From Ovis canadensis (lineage: Eukaryota; Chordata; Mammalia; Artiodactyla; Bovidae), in NCBI RefSeq assembly GCF_042477335.2, contig NC_091246.1:18411001-18475000 (forward strand): a stretch of DNA of 64,000 nucleotides, read 5' to 3'. The notes below the pieces were generated by a model, which worked only from the letters and a program-made list of their open reading frames with translations, was not told where the DNA came from and made no database searches. Position numbers and translations under genes: made by a program. Positions 34,527-47,547 of this stretch are shown piece by piece; positions within the stretch are counted from its first letter, which is position 1; the number at the start of each line of letters is the position of its first letter.

Positions 34527-35269
34527 ATACTGAGCTGCATGTACTGCTTGTATATTTTGGAGATTAATCCTTTGTCAGTTGCTTTATTTGCAATTATTTT
34601 CTTCTGTTTTGAGGGTTGCCTTTTCATCTTGTTTATGGTTTCCTTTGCTGTGCAAAAGTTTTTAAGTTTAATTAGGTCCCATTTGTTTATTTTTGTTTTT
34701 ATTTCCATTACTCTAGGAGGTGGGTCAAAGAGGATCTTGCTGAAATTTATGTCAAAGAGTGTTCTGTGTTTTCCTCTAAGAGTTTTATAGTTTCTGGCCT
34801 TACATTAGGTCTTTAATCCCTTTTTAAGTTTTTCATATATATGGTGTTAGGAAGTGTTCTATTTTCATTCTTTTATACATAGCTGTTCTGTTTTCCTAGC
34901 ACCACTTATTGAAGAGGTTATCTTTCCTCCATTGTATATTCTTGCCTCCTTTGTCAAAGATAAGGTACCCATAGGTGCATGGGTTAACCTCTGGGCTTTC
35001 TATATTGTTTTGTTGATCTATATTTCTGTTTTGTTCCAGTACCATACTGTTTTGATTAGTCTTACAATTTTATGAGATTACAGATGTTTTCAGAACATGA
35101 TATAATTAGGCTTGTGATCATGACATTTCTAACTCTGAAATTCTATAATTCTACATGTGACTTTATTTTGTTCTGCTTATATTAAAACTCTTGCCTTAAA
35201 ATACGTAAGCTTTTTTTGTTCATAAACTCAAATATGTCAATTTCTTATCATTTTCTCCATAACCAGGGT

Positions 35270-36095
35270 TTACTCACTATTTTTCTCATAGGGCCTCCTT
35301 GTTTTCAGGCTATAGATGATAGCAGTGATTATGGGAGTGACTACCCCATAGAACAGGGTAATCAGTTTGTTCAAAATCATTCTTTGGACTTTAGCTTCAT
35401 GTCCACAAAAAGGATTGTTTCATAAAACACAATCACCACTTCTCAGTACGGCATAGATGATGAAAATATAGGCAACAAATGAGCTGTAATGGAGTAAATG
35501 AAAATATTACATTGCCCAACATTATTATACTCATTAAAAATATTTATGCAGACAGCTTTATTGAAGGCACTATTTCACAAAAATTATTAATTATATTTTT
35601 TCCACAAAAGGGCACTCATAATGTGAGTACATTTTGTGCCAATCCATTGAGAAAGTTTAATCCCCAGATAGCTACCATCTAAACACTAAGTGTCTTATTT
35701 ACAATGATGAATTATCTCAGAAATTTGTTTATGGCCATGTAGAAATCTCATGCCATCACTGCCAGGAACACACACTCTGTGAACTGCATTACATAGAGAG
35801 ATAGGCATTTTTAAAGTTATGAATGAGATAGGTTTTTTTAATAATAGGAAGGAGGACAAGAGAGGATGTGTGCCAGATATCCAGGAAGGAGAGGTTACCA
35901 AAAGAGAAGTCCATGGTGTTCATGGCATGTGGAGGAAGGATTGTTAGAGGGTAAAAATGACTAAGGTACTGTTTTCAGGGTTTATCAGGCACATCACTAA
36001 AGACATGACAAAAATGAATTTTTGTCAGTTCCTTGGTACTCAGAAAGGTCTTTCAGAATGAATTCAATTTCAGTTGTCCAGATGATTCTTTGCAT
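35270..36095 (-). pseudogene. olfactory receptor pseudogene, strongly decayed, OR13-like
   Basis: Reverse-strand text keeps receptor landmarks in several frames: a start with TEIEFILKDLSEYQ (from 36095), FTECVFLAVMA before the DRY site (about 35760-35790), and a C-terminal AIIYSLK (about 35300). Many stops and shifts lie between, and the DRY motif itself is gone (the text reads DFYMAINK). The total span of about 825 bp is shorter than a normal 960 bp. TM4-TM5 is hardly recognisable. It is a dead host gene, the oldest of the three in this window judging by decay. Confidence 0.85.
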
Positions 36096-36967
36096 TTTCT
36101 GTTTCTTTCTTGAAATGATCCAGAAAAAGAAATAGCACGTAAGTTAAATGAGTTGTCCTATGTTACATAAAGTAAGAGGTAAAAACTATGTGAGCACTAT
36201 CTGGAGTATGGTAATATCAGTGAGATCAGCTCATGGGATTTCTCTTCTAGAGCATAAAACAGCTGAGCAACATCAGTAACTTATTAAAAATACAGGCTGC
36301 TATATTCCATTTCCTGGGACTGTGATACACAAAATCTGAAGCAGGGAAGAATGGTTAGTATTTTTAATAAATATCTGTTATGAGATAGGTTAAAAAATAT
36401 AAACTAAAATTTATCTGTCAAAAATGTAAAAGAATAATTTCATTTGCTTGAAACATTGTTCTGATGTTACTTATTTGGGTGCTTCACTTAAGTAATGTTA
36501 GACATGGGATTTTGAGGACCCCTGTGACTTGGGGCAAAGAAAGGAAGAAATAATCGAAGAGCTCTGTTCTTAGAGAGAAGCTTAATCATATGGTGACAGA
36601 TCAGGACCTAATATGACATTCAGAAACAAATTCCTTGTAATCAGGTCAATAAACTTTAGAAACAATGATGTTGGATACCCAGTTTTAATTACTTCCCTGT
36701 TCAATTGCTGTTTCCCCCCCATTATCTTCAGACTTTGAGTCAAAATTTGTTATACCTATTTAGTGGTTTGTGGTAAACAAACTGTATTTACTATTTGTGT
36801 GAAGCAGTTCAAGGAAAGGTGAGTTCTGCCTGCAAAAATAAAAAAACAAAACAAAAACAGCTCAGGGTACTTAGAATATATATGTATTCACCATTACCTC
36901 CTAATTGGTAAATTAGATAGTGACTATATGTCAGTTAATTTGAGTGTATCTCTTTGGGTAAATTCTT
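36096..36967. other. unique DNA, nothing recognised
   Basis: This is AT-rich and would be the 5' flank of the pseudogene at 35270-36095. No promoter is recognised. Confidence 0.4.
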
Positions 36968-36978
36968 TGGAGATTCTT

Positions 36979-38245
36979 TTTTTTTTTTATTAAATTTTTA
37001 TTTTTACTTTATTTTACTTTACAATACTGTATTGGTTTTTCCATATATTGACATAAATCCACCATGGGTGTACATGCATTCCCAAACATGAACCCCCCTC
37101 CCACCTCCCTCCCCATAACATCTCTCTGGATCATCCCCGTGCACCAGCCCCAAGCATGCTGTATCCTGCATCGGACATAGACTGGTGATTCGATTCTTAC
37201 ATGATAGTATACGTTTCAATGCCATTCTCCCAAATCATCCCACCCTCTCCCTCTCCCTCTGAGTCCAAAAGTCCACTATACACATCTGTGTCTTTTTTGC
37301 TGTCTTGCATACAGGGTCATCATTGCCATCTTTCTAAATTCCATATATATGTGTTAGTATACTGTATTGGTGTTTTTCTTTCTGGCTTACTTCACTCTGT
37401 ATAATCAGCTCCAGTTTCATCCATCTCATCAGAACTGATTCAAATGTATTCTTTTTAATGGCTGAGTAATACTCCATTGTGTATATATACCACAGCTTTC
37501 TTATCCATTCATCTGCTGATAAAGTTGCAGGATATAAAATCAACACACAGAAATCCCTTGCATTCCTATGCACTAATAATGAGAAAGTAGAAAAAGAAAT
37601 TAAGGAAACAATTCCATTCACCATTGCAATGAAAAGAATAAAATACTTAGGAATATATCTACCTAAAGAAACTAAAGACCTATATATAGAAAACTATAAA
37701 ACACTGATGAAAGAAATCAAAGAGGACACTAATAGATGGAGAAATATACCGTGTTCATGGATTGGAAGAATCAATATAGTGAAAATGAGTATACTACCCA
37801 AAGCAATTAACAAATTCAATGCAATCCCTATCAAGCTACCAGTGATATTTTTCACAGAACTAGAACAAATGGTTTCAAGATTTGTATGGAAATACAAAAA
37901 ACCTCGAATTGCCAAAGCAATCTTGAGAAAGAAGAATGGAACTGGAGGAATCAACTTGCCTGACTTCAGGCTCTACTACAGAGCCACAGTCATCAAGACA
38001 GTATGGTACTGGCACAAAGACAGAAATATAGATCAATGGAACAAAATAGAAAGCCCAGAGATAAATCCACACACATATGGACACCTTATCTTTGACAAAG
38101 GAGGCAAGAATATACAATGGAGTAAAGACAATCTCTTTAACCAGTGGTGCTGGGAAAACTGGTCAACCACTTGTAGAAGAATGAAACTAGATCACTTTCT
38201 AACACCGCACACAAAAGTAAACTCAAAATGGATTAAAGATCTAAA
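36979..38245 (-). mobile_element. L1_BT with inverted 5' segment, exact target site duplication
   Basis: The 3' end (poly-T at about 36979, 3' UTR, end of ORF2) reads on the reverse strand up to about 37520. The remaining ORF2 segment at 37521-38245 reads on the plus strand as a 265-codon open frame (37479-38276), with [40 protein letters not shown] and [20 protein letters not shown]. About 500 bp of ORF2 expected between the two parts is absent. The flanks tggagattctt at 36968-36978 and 38246-38256 are identical. The open frame and good match suggest a young copy. Confidence 0.95.
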
Positions 38246-38256
38246 TGGAGATTCTT

Positions 38257-39094
38257 ATATAATGGAATGGGATTGAGTTAGAAGTTAGGTTGTGGAGTTA
38301 CAGTAGAAAACTGAATAGCGTGATGGCTTATAGGTTTCAATTACATGATTTCAAACTTTTGAATTAGTTGTGAATTTCAAAATGCCACTCATATTCACAT
38401 AGCACATGTAAATTCTGAGTTTCAGAGCCAGATGAAATAATTGTTTTGTACAATAAAACCCTTTTCTCTTTACTCACTAATTGATTTATGAATTAGAATT
38501 AAATAATATATATAAAATTCTTATGACAGTGCCTAGAAATTTGTCTTTTTATATTATTTTTAATAACCAAGAGTTAATATAGTTAAACAAGGTCTTTCTG
38601 CAATATTGTGAATAAGACAGTAGGATGAATGAGGGTGTGGATAAAAACATTAAAATATGTTTGGATTAAGGATTCCAGCCATATATCATAAGATTGAGAA
38701 TGAGATAAGATATATTCTCAGTACTTCTGATTGGTTATTTGAAATACAGTAATGGATTTAATAAAATTAAGTCTTTAGGGCATTATTCTTGAAGTTTTCA
38801 AGAATTTTAAACATTTTCCCCTTGAGCAATTTAAACTTATGGCTTAGAAAATTTCATGAATCTCTGGAAATAAGAAATATTTAAATTGCCTTCCTGAGTC
38901 TGGAGAAGATTCTTTAGAGAAATTCCTGGGTCTTCACAATGGGGCAGTATTCCTACTTGGGTTTGAAGGGCAGATAAAATCTTCCATATTCTCAAATATT
39001 AACTTCCCTCTTACTTTTGTACTAGAAGAATCAAAATATACTCCCTTTGTAAACAATCTTATTTGGCTCTAATGTATAGGAGCTTTTAGGAAGA
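38257..39094. other. unique AT-rich DNA, nothing recognised
   Basis: No gene or repeat was recognised over about 840 bp. Confidence 0.4.
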
Positions 39095-39497
39095 AAAACA
39101 CCAATGCAGTATACTAACACATATATATGGAATTAAGAAAGATGGTAACGATAACCCTGTGTGCAAGACAGCAAAAGAGACACATATGTATAGAATAGTC
39201 TTTTGGACTCTGTGGGAGAGGGCGAGGGTGGGATGATTTGGGAGAATGGCATTGAAACATGTATAATATCATATATGAAACGAATTGCCAGTCCAGGATT
39301 GATGCATGATACTGGATGCTTGGGGCTGGTGCACTGAGATGACCCAGAGGGATGGTACAGGAGGGAGGGAGAGGGGGGTTCAGGATGGGGAACATGTGTA
39401 TACCTGTGGTGCATTCATGTTGATGTATGGCAGAATCAATATAATATTGTAAAGTAACTAACCTCCAATTAAAATAAATAAATTTATATTTTAAAAA
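39095..39497 (+). mobile_element. L1_BT 3' end
   Basis: It runs from 'accaatgcagtatactaaca' to the usual end 'aactaacctccaattaaaat' and an A-rich tail. It is in the opposite orientation to the neighbouring L1 at 36979-38245. Confidence 0.92.
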
Positions 39498-40938
39498 ATA
39501 AAACAATTTGAAATAATGCCTTTGCTGTTAATGTTTTCCAGAGAAGTCCTGTGATATTATGGCTCCTCAGTGGTAATACCTTCAGAAATTTATCAACCTT
39601 GTGGAAAATTTTGTGTAATAAGCTACAAATAGAAGACCAATGCAAAGCAATCTGCTATGTCTTGCAACCTAGGAGGCAAGTTGACCTTCCATTTAAGGTA
39701 ATAACTGAGAACATACTAAAACATATTTCCAAGGGGATATTGAACTGAGTCAAAGTAAGCCATGTGTTTTGGAGATAGAATATATTTTTATCATGAACTA
39801 TCTATAAAGAATAGGAATTAAAAAAATTCTAAGATGATATTTTCATCAATATACTGAAGAGAAAAATGAAAAAATAGAACCAAAACAGTAATTTGAAATC
39901 TGAAGTAATTTGACTATCCTAAAAAGCTGTATATTTAGGTCAAGAATCCATCATTTAATCAGAATATAGTTTCCCGGTCTTTGGTTTGGTGTAAGTGAGT
40001 ACATGTCTACTGGTGTCATTTCTAACTGGTCCAGTGAGGTTGCTGTGAAATAGGCAGCAGATTTGCAGTCTTATCTAGAACATAAATTAGGCTGGTGTCA
40101 CCAGAGTTCTGATTCTATAACAGTTTACCTCATGGGACCAATTCAGTTTTCTTTGGTTTGGTTTGCAAACATTTTTTACAGTGCTGATCATGAACAGACA
40201 TTCCCTACCCTGCAGTCTCTCTATTTTGAAAATTTTGTTACTTGTTCTTGAATACATTTTATGATTTGTGTGAGAATGAAATGGAACAATTCAAAAGAAT
40301 TTTGACTTTCATAGTTATTATGTATGCATGAGTATTTTTGGAATTGTTTTGAGAAATTTTAATTTTTTTTTTTTGTTGCTGGTGATGCATTCCTGTGAAA
40401 ACTTTAGACCCAGAGATCAAACCCATGAGACCATAATATTTGTGACACACACTCATTTAACATTTAACAGAATGATTTGAAATAGCCTTTAAAAAAATCA
40501 ACCTGTAAGTTCCTTGTTTTCAATGGTGTTGGCTTTTGCTACAGTGGTATATACTCTTCACCACCAAGTGAGGAAAGTTGGATATAACATGCATCAATGT
40601 TATATCATGTATGATGAAAATTATACATGGTTAGTTGGGTAAGAAGAGAACATATACCTGAACAGGTCTGATTGATAAAAATTTAGTGATGCCTTTGTAA
40701 GATGTGAAACTGGGGACAGAAACACGAAAGAATTTGAAAAAATGAACAATTGAAGATGAAGGAAACCAAAATAGTGTTTGCTATATGCCAGATGCGTTTA
40801 TGCATTTAAAATTTATCTCTCTAAAGAACACCACAATGACGCTATTAAAATCTCCATGGTAACATTCAGCAGGGCAATATAATACTCAAAATTGAATATT
40901 CCAAAATATATTTATAATTCATATTATTCTTTATCTGT
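39498..40938. other. mostly unique DNA with a possible MIR piece
   Basis: At 40780-40870 'atatgccagatgcgtttatg' and 'ctattaaaatctccatgg' are reminiscent of a MIR. Otherwise nothing is recognised, and there is no coding signal. Confidence 0.4.
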
Positions 40939-41010
40939 GTTGCTGCTGCCGCTGCTGCTTAGTCGCTTCAGTTGTGTCCGACTCTTTGCGACCCCATAGA
41001 CGGCAGCCAC
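40939..41010 (-). mobile_element. Bov-A2 SINE fragment
   Basis: A (GCT)n tail precedes about 50 bp of Bov-A end ('cagttgtgtccgactctttg'). The rest is truncated. Confidence 0.85.
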
Positions 41011-43847
41011 CTGGAAATAGTTGCTCTGAAAATCATTCAGCTGCAAATCATCTTAGTCAACTTTGCACAGTAAAATTTAAGGGATTGAAGAAATCAAGAA
41101 ATTATGTGTTAAAGAAAAAAAAAATCCCCATGTGTAGGTGAGAATGTTGAGATATAAAAGTTATTTGTTCAAAGTCACATATCTAGTAACTGGTCCTGTT
41201 AGCAGAAAGGATATGGATGAAGGATCCTAATCCTGTGGTCACTGCTGGGCAGAAACAGGCTTAATCCATAGGGAAATCATGTATAGTGTGTGTTCATATG
41301 TTCTTCACAAAGATAGAGGCCTGTTATCCATCCAGTCCACATACAAGATCTTTTTCTTTTGAGCACTGTGCCAGATTAATAAGAAAGTCTGCACTGAAGA
41401 TCAACTTTAAATATTGAAGCACACATCAGCCAGAAGGGAAGATGCTTGTTCCATGTGCTGAGGTAAATGGGAGCAAGATGTTAGCCATCTCTCTCTGTAA
41501 TCTCAGATTTACAAAATTTATTAATGGGTCTCAACTAGGCCAGTAAACCAGAATAAAGATATTTACTTTAAAAAGAAGTAACTAGTTGGTAGGGAAAATG
41601 AGTTGAAGACATGAGTCCTGAATACAGAATAAAACTTTTGGCTATATATTCCAGACATTTACCTCAACAAATCCTAACCAAACATCTCTCAATTTAAAAA
41701 AGGCCAAGTTGGATTAGAAGTTCTCTAAGTCTATTCTGGCTTCGACATTTAGAAAGAAAGAGAGGAGTTAGTTGGGAAATATTTAATTATGTTAGCATTG
41801 GAATCAGAAATCATTTTAGGGAAAGATGAAATGTAAAATGTCTTGGAGTACTGAAGACTCTGACAAAGATCTAAGATAAGGATGAAGAAATGACTGGGAC
41901 TCAATCTGGATGAGAAAAGGAAAAGACTTCATTGGTTTGCTTCTGAGAGTGGACAAAAGAGTGGTGAAGTGAGACAGAAAGGAGAGATGGGACATGAAGG
42001 GCGGGAGCCAGAGCACTGAAAAGAAAGGAAAACTGAGTGCTGGGTGGGGAAAGCCCAACAGAGAAATCCTCAGTGGAAGTGAAGGTATATACTGACCAAA
42101 GTGGGTGTTAGAGACCAGGAATGCCTAACTCTTGCCTTTCTGGAAATAATAAGTAAAGTGTTTTATTTTCACACATGGATTGGGGGTTGAAATTTTAACA
42201 GGTTGTGGAAAATGTGATAAATTAAAAAAATTTGACTCACTGTGGGCCAGCACAGGAGCAGCATTCAGGCAATTACGGTTCTGGAAAGCGAGGTGTCCTT
42301 GAAATCATAAATGCACTACTGTGATTCTCTGAAATATTAGAGAGACCATGAAATTGGGATTATGGAGTGAGAATCTCAAGCAAGTTAATCTAGATCTTTC
42401 ATATCTGTACTAGGTAGGAATTATCTTCTTTCTATAGATTAGGAAAGCAAGTTTCAAAAAGTTCAAGTGATGATTTGCCTAATTTTATGTACCAGTAAGA
42501 ATCATGGTTTGATTTAGAGCCCAAATTTCACACCCTGAGGATAGCATTCTAATTCTCTACAGAGGATGACTGGAACCTCTTCTTTTAGTAAACGTGGTCT
42601 TCATCCTCTTTCCTTTCAGATTTTACATTAAATAAGGTTTAAAAGCTAATTCAACTACATTCTTTAATGTCACATGTAAGAAAGCAGATGTAAACTAATT
42701 GAGAAATCTTCAGGTTTTTATTTTGGCTTAGAGATATATGGGAAAATTGTATGCATTTTACATGTATCAGAAGTTAACATATTTAAGGAAGCAATGTGTT
42801 ATTAAAAATCTTTAGTGCAAGTTATCATCTTGCTGGACTGTGGGGAACAAGCTCTTGAGCTCACAGTGCAAGGTGGGAAGAACAAAGACATGCACATCTG
42901 AGTATAGTTCATTGCGATATACTTCAATAACATATGTACAAAGAATGAAACTGCAATTAAGATTTTTGTACATGGTTTTGATGATTGAACAATGTTATTA
43001 AGAGTAATATTATGAAAGACAAGATTGCAAATGGGAAACAAAGACACTCCAAGGAGGTAAAATATATATTAAAGACATAGAAATGTTAAATTCATGATGA
43101 GTATAGGAATGACAAGTCTGTTGCTATTTCAGAGCAGAAAGTGTGCATGGAAATATAATATTGGGAGATGAGGATAGAGACATAGATAAAAGAGAACACA
43201 AGGCCTATGTATGTGAAGGCTCATCTAAGCCTGCTCTTTAGAAAGTGATTTTAAACATATGTCTCAATATGTGATTGGTTGTAAGATATGGTGTAAGAAA
43301 TTTTATTTGAATAATAAAATACTAAAACTTGGAAAGTGATTTTGTTTCCAAGAAAGGAAGGGGTTCAATATTATTTTCATATTCAAATTGCCTTTTTGAG
43401 GGGAAAAATTGGGTGACATTATAGTTGGACATTACTGAAGCAACTTAGCACGCATACACGCATAGTCATTGGACTCCAGCCAATCTTCTCAGTCTCATCT
43501 CCTAATGTTTGTTGTGTCAGTGTGTCTGTCTATTCATAAGATAATTTTCAGCTTTATGAAGGGCAAGCAAACTCTCTCTCATTATAACTTTTTAAAAAAT
43601 TGCTCCTCACTTGGCACATCTCCTGTGGTCCTTGACCTGATTAAGTTCAGTGCTACTTTTGATTAATCATCTGCTCCCAACATAGAGATAGGGTTCTTAT
43701 TGATTGTGCCCTATATTTGATTATGAACTGCCTGAAAGAAGGACTTGTGTTAACTCAGCTCTAGATTCTCAGTTTATTTAGTAAATGTGGCATGAATGAG
43801 TGAATAATTAATATGATATTGCTAATAATATTGGAGGGCAATGCTCT
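41011..43847. other. mostly unique DNA with MIR-like pieces
   Basis: MIR-like cores lie at 41135-41215 ('ttgttcaaagtcacatatct') and 42415-42560 ('tttgatttagagcccaaatt'). I see no gene over the remaining 2.6 kb. Confidence 0.45.
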
Positions 43848-43908
43848 CATGTAAGAATTAAAGATTTTAAAATTAAAAAAATAAAAAACTAAAAAAAAAT
43901 AAATAAAG
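43848..43908 (+). mobile_element. tiny L1_BT tail fragment
   Basis: Only the last bases 'catgtaagaattaaagattt' and a tail with the signature 'ttaaaaaaataaaaaact' are present. The same signature tail occurs in the insertion at 53148-53254. Confidence 0.7.
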
Positions 43909-44009
43909 TTCTCCTAACAAAAACCCCTTGAAAGTTGCTAGAATGTAAAATTTAAATATAGGCCATGTATACTTTTATTCACTACTACTGACGGACTAGG
44001 AGGATTAAA

Positions 44010-44952
44010 ATGGGCAAGACAAACAGTCATTTCTAATTTTTTCCTTCCTGGGATTTACTCACTATCCCAAAGTTGAAATCACCATATTTGTGCTGTGCTT
44101 GCTGATGTACTTGATCACCTTACTAGGTAATAGTATTGTGATTTCTTTTAGTGCCCTGGATTCTCACCTACACACATACATGTACTTCCTCAGCAACCTG
44201 CCATGTCTGGACATATGGTATACTTCTGTCCTGACTCCAATGCTGGAAAACTTTGTTTCAGGGGAAAACTCCATCTCATTCTCAGGGTGTTGCTGCCCAG
44301 ATGTACTTCTCTTTGGCCATGGGCTCCACTGAGTGTGTGCTCTTGTCCGTGATGACATATGACTGATACGTGGCCATCCGTAACCCTCCGAGATACCTCA
44401 TCATCATGAATAAGAAGGTTTATGTACAGATTGCAGCTGGCTACTGGGTGACAGGCTCCTTCACTGCCCTGGTGGAAATGGTTTCTGTGTTGCAGCTGTC
44501 TTTGAGTGGAAGAAGATGTCATTTCGTTTGTGAGATTCTGGCTGTCCTAAAATTGGCTTGTGTAGACACTTCAAAGTTTCAGTTAATCATGTTGGTGATC
44601 AGTGTACTTCTTTCTTGTGCTGATTCTGCTCATTTTTATTTCTTGAGTGTCCATCCTCTCCAGCATCCTAAGAATCAGCTCAGTGAATGGTTGAAGCAAA
44701 GCCTTTTCAACATGTGCAGCCCACTTGAGTGTAGTGGATTTGTTCTGTGGGACAGCTCTCTCCATGTATCTGAAGCCCTCAGCTGTAGATTGACAAGAAA
44801 TAGATAAATTTATGGCTCTACTCTATGTGATTTTAACCCTCAAATTGAATCCAATCATCTATAGTCTAAGCAACAAAGAGATGAAAACAGCTGTGAAAAA
44901 GATGCTGATTAAAAACCCCTTTTGTACTTTCTTAGTCCCCAGTGGCAAATAA
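44010..44952 (+). pseudogene. olfactory receptor pseudogene, OR13F1-like
   Basis: The receptor layout is complete from ATG at 44010 to a stop at 44950. Landmarks are [84 protein letters not shown] and KEMKTAVKKMLIKN. From memory these match OR13F1 best (DIWYSS, MLANFVSG, QIAAGSW). Lesions seen: a stop at codon 9, a shift just after SFSGC, TGA in place of the arginine codon of the DRY motif, and further shifts in TM5-TM6. It cannot make a receptor. Confidence 0.9.
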
Positions 44953-46369
44953 CATTGATAAGCACATGTGAAAACACATAAATTTAGGGAATGTTTAGTG
45001 GTCAAGGTACATCAGAACTTTGGAATTGGGGAATACACTCATTTCAAATGTGACGTGTGGTTTTCTAAGTCTGTTTCTTCATCTATAATTGAAGTTGTTA
45101 GATAATATAAAAATATATAAGTATATCTCAAACTCTTACATAGATTTTAATGATGACAAATTTTATTTCAGGGAGTTAGAATATAAAATTAACTAATGTC
45201 AGTGTAGCCAATCATTAAGCATTCAGTATTATAAATATGTACTATATAAGCATAGTAACTAGTAGATTTTTGAGCTAATTTATGATTAACCATTTTTCTG
45301 AATAGTGACATTTGATGATAGCAATCATATATTCTATAAATGTGTGGTTTTGTTTTACATATTTGGGTATGCTTTTGTATCCAGATAGATGTGTGGGAAT
45401 GTCCATGTACAAATATAAAAAGTCTGCATAAAACAATCCTAAATAAAACTGGGGTGGAGATGTATCATCATGAACAAAAAAATCAGAGTTTAATGATATG
45501 TTGTTTGTCATAGAGTGCTGACTTTATATTATTAACTCAAATAAACTACAGAGTACCTCAGTGAAACAATCAGCTCATTTCTGTTGTACTTTTTTCAGAT
45601 GCCTGGTTGTTTAAATCCAAGAATATGAATGAACTATTAACATTTAGAGAAGAAAGGCAAGATATTAACCCTATATTATAGAATTTACAATACCCCAGAC
45701 TCATTAAATTGACATAAAATATTGAAATGTATGAAGATACCTTATTCTATAAACCACAATATATGAGTAATTACAAAATGTACAGTTAGCAGCTTTTGTA
45801 ACATTTATATTCTGCCTGTGGACCAGTTACTTAAATGTGAAGTTGATATGCGCATCTAATTTACCCTTTATCATGGAGATGTCACAGAGCTAATGGAATT
45901 ATAGTGATGGCTTTAACTCAAGCTGAAAATTACCACTCGCAGAAAGACAGAGAAGCTTTAGAGGGTAAATCTTAGAGCAAGTGAGAAAATCACACTAAAG
46001 GTTGAACTAGTCTGTCCAAAGAGTAACAACCTCATCAAAACAGGCAGATAGGTTGTGGTTATTGTATTAATGCCTTGGGACAATGTTCTATGGCCATGGG
46101 AAGAGTAGAAGAATGAAAGAGTGGACATAATTGTAGAGAAGAATGACTAGCACTCTATGTGCCAAGGAGGAAGGAGAGTAAACATAAATAACAACTAACA
46201 CAGTGATTGGATTTAAAGCAATTATTAATTTCAGCCAATCATTCTCACTCATTCTACCTTCATTCAGAGGTTTAATCTACACTTCTGTGGAAAGAACTGT
46301 TATGCTTCTGGCTTACAAAATCAATACTTGTCAACTTAATTATTGCTACCACAGGAATATCTGTGTGAT
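44953..46369. other. unique AT-rich DNA, nothing recognised
   Basis: About 1.4 kb has no gene or repeat recognisable by eye. Confidence 0.4.
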
Positions 46370-46610
46370 GTTATGGAAAATCATGGGCTTTAGAACCAAA
46401 TAACTCAGGATTGCATTTGTACTCCTCCATGTCTTATCTGTGTGACCTTGGAAAAACCTAACTTGACATATCTATGGTTTGGTTATTTAGTTTGGAATAT
46501 GGGCAGAGTATGCCTACTGACTACTGACATGACAATCATGAGAGATAATTATGAGGCTGACATGACAGTCAAATGAGAAAATATTGAATAAATATGAAAG
46601 CAGCAGTCAA
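46370..46610 (+). mobile_element. MIR SINE
   Basis: The motif order 'gggctttagaaccaaataac', 'ctgtgtgaccttggaaaa', 'tttagtttggaatatggg' and 'gaataaatatgaaagc' is typical of a MIR. A BovB follows immediately. Confidence 0.7.
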
Positions 46611-46632
46611 TTGATAATGATTTTTTATTAGT

Positions 46633-47547
46633 CCCTGGGCTGGATGAAGCAGAAGCTGGAATCAAGATTGCTGGGAGAAATATCAATAACCTCAGATATG
46701 CAGTTGACACCACCCTTATGACAGAAAGCAAAGAGGAACTACAGAGTCTTGATGAAAGTGAAAGAGGAGAGTTGAAAAGCTGACTTAAAATTCAACATTC
46801 AAAAAACAACGATCATGGCATCTGGTCCCATCACTTCATGGAAAATAGAGGGGAGAAACAATGGAAACAGTGAGAGACTTTTATTTTTTGGTGCTCCAAA
46901 ATCACTGCAGACATGAAGTTAAAAGACAATGGCTCCTTGGAAGAAAAGCTGTGATAAACCTAGACAGCATGTTAAAAAGCAGAGACATTACTCTGCCGAC
47001 AAACGTCCATCTAGCCAAAGCTATGGTTTTTCCAGTAATCATGTATGGATAAATTAGACTATAAAGAAAGCTGAGCACAGACAAATTGATGCTTTTGAAC
47101 TGTGGTGTTCGAGAAGACTCTTGAGAGTCCCTTGGACTGCAAGGAGATCAAATCAGTCAATCTTAAAGGAAACCAGTCCTGAATATTCACTGAAGGACTG
47201 ATGTTGAAGCTGAAGCTGAAGCTCCGATACTTTGGCCACCTGATGCGAAAACTGACTCCTTGAATATTCACTGAAGGACTGATGTTGAAGCTGAAGCTGA
47301 AGCTCCGATACTTTGGCCACCTGATGCGAAAACTGACTCCTTGGAAAACACCCTGATGCTGGGAAAGATTGTAGGCAGGAAGAGAAGGGGATGACAGACA
47401 ATGAGATGGTTGGATGGCATCACCAACTCGATGGACATAAGTCTGAGGAAACTCTGGGAGTTGGTGATGGACAGGGAAGCCTGGCATGCTGCATTCCATG
47501 GGGTTGCAAAGAGTTGGACACGACTGAGTGACTGAACTGAACTGAAA
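46633..47547 (+). mobile_element. BovB LINE 3' third with an internal tandem duplication
   Basis: It starts just before the catalytic region ('gctggatgaagcagaagctg'), where the catalytic text reads YAVDTTLMTES, so the first catalytic aspartate codon is changed to valine. It ends with the tgaac tail. Frame breaks are frequent. An exact 81-bp duplication lies at 47180-47341. Confidence 0.9.
47180..47341 (+). repeat. perfect 81-bp tandem duplication
   Basis: Two adjacent copies (47180-47260 and 47261-47341), each beginning 'tgaatattcactgaaggact' and ending 'gaaaactgactcct', show no difference by eye. The unit contains its own triple 'gaagct'. Confidence 0.95.

Larger units (their letters stand above)
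32860..35080 (-). mobile_element. L1 LINE 3' half (ORF2 end and 3' UTR)
   Basis: The reverse strand carries the 3' UTR (poly-T near 32870, up to about 33640), then the ORF2 C-terminus and late reverse transcriptase region ('cattcccaccaacagtgcca' near 34000, 'caccacttattgaagaggtt' near 34900). It ends at about 35080. Three inserts lie within it: two Bov-tA and an L1_BT end. It abuts the 5' end of the L1 at 24775-32855. Confidence 0.8.

Noticed and set aside
37479-38276. 265-codon open frame as a host gene
   Set aside because: Its text is L1 ORF2 and it lies between exact target site duplications of an L1 insertion.
44010-44952. OR13F1-like sequence as a functional receptor
   Set aside because: An early stop, a stop in the DRY motif and several shifts rule it out.
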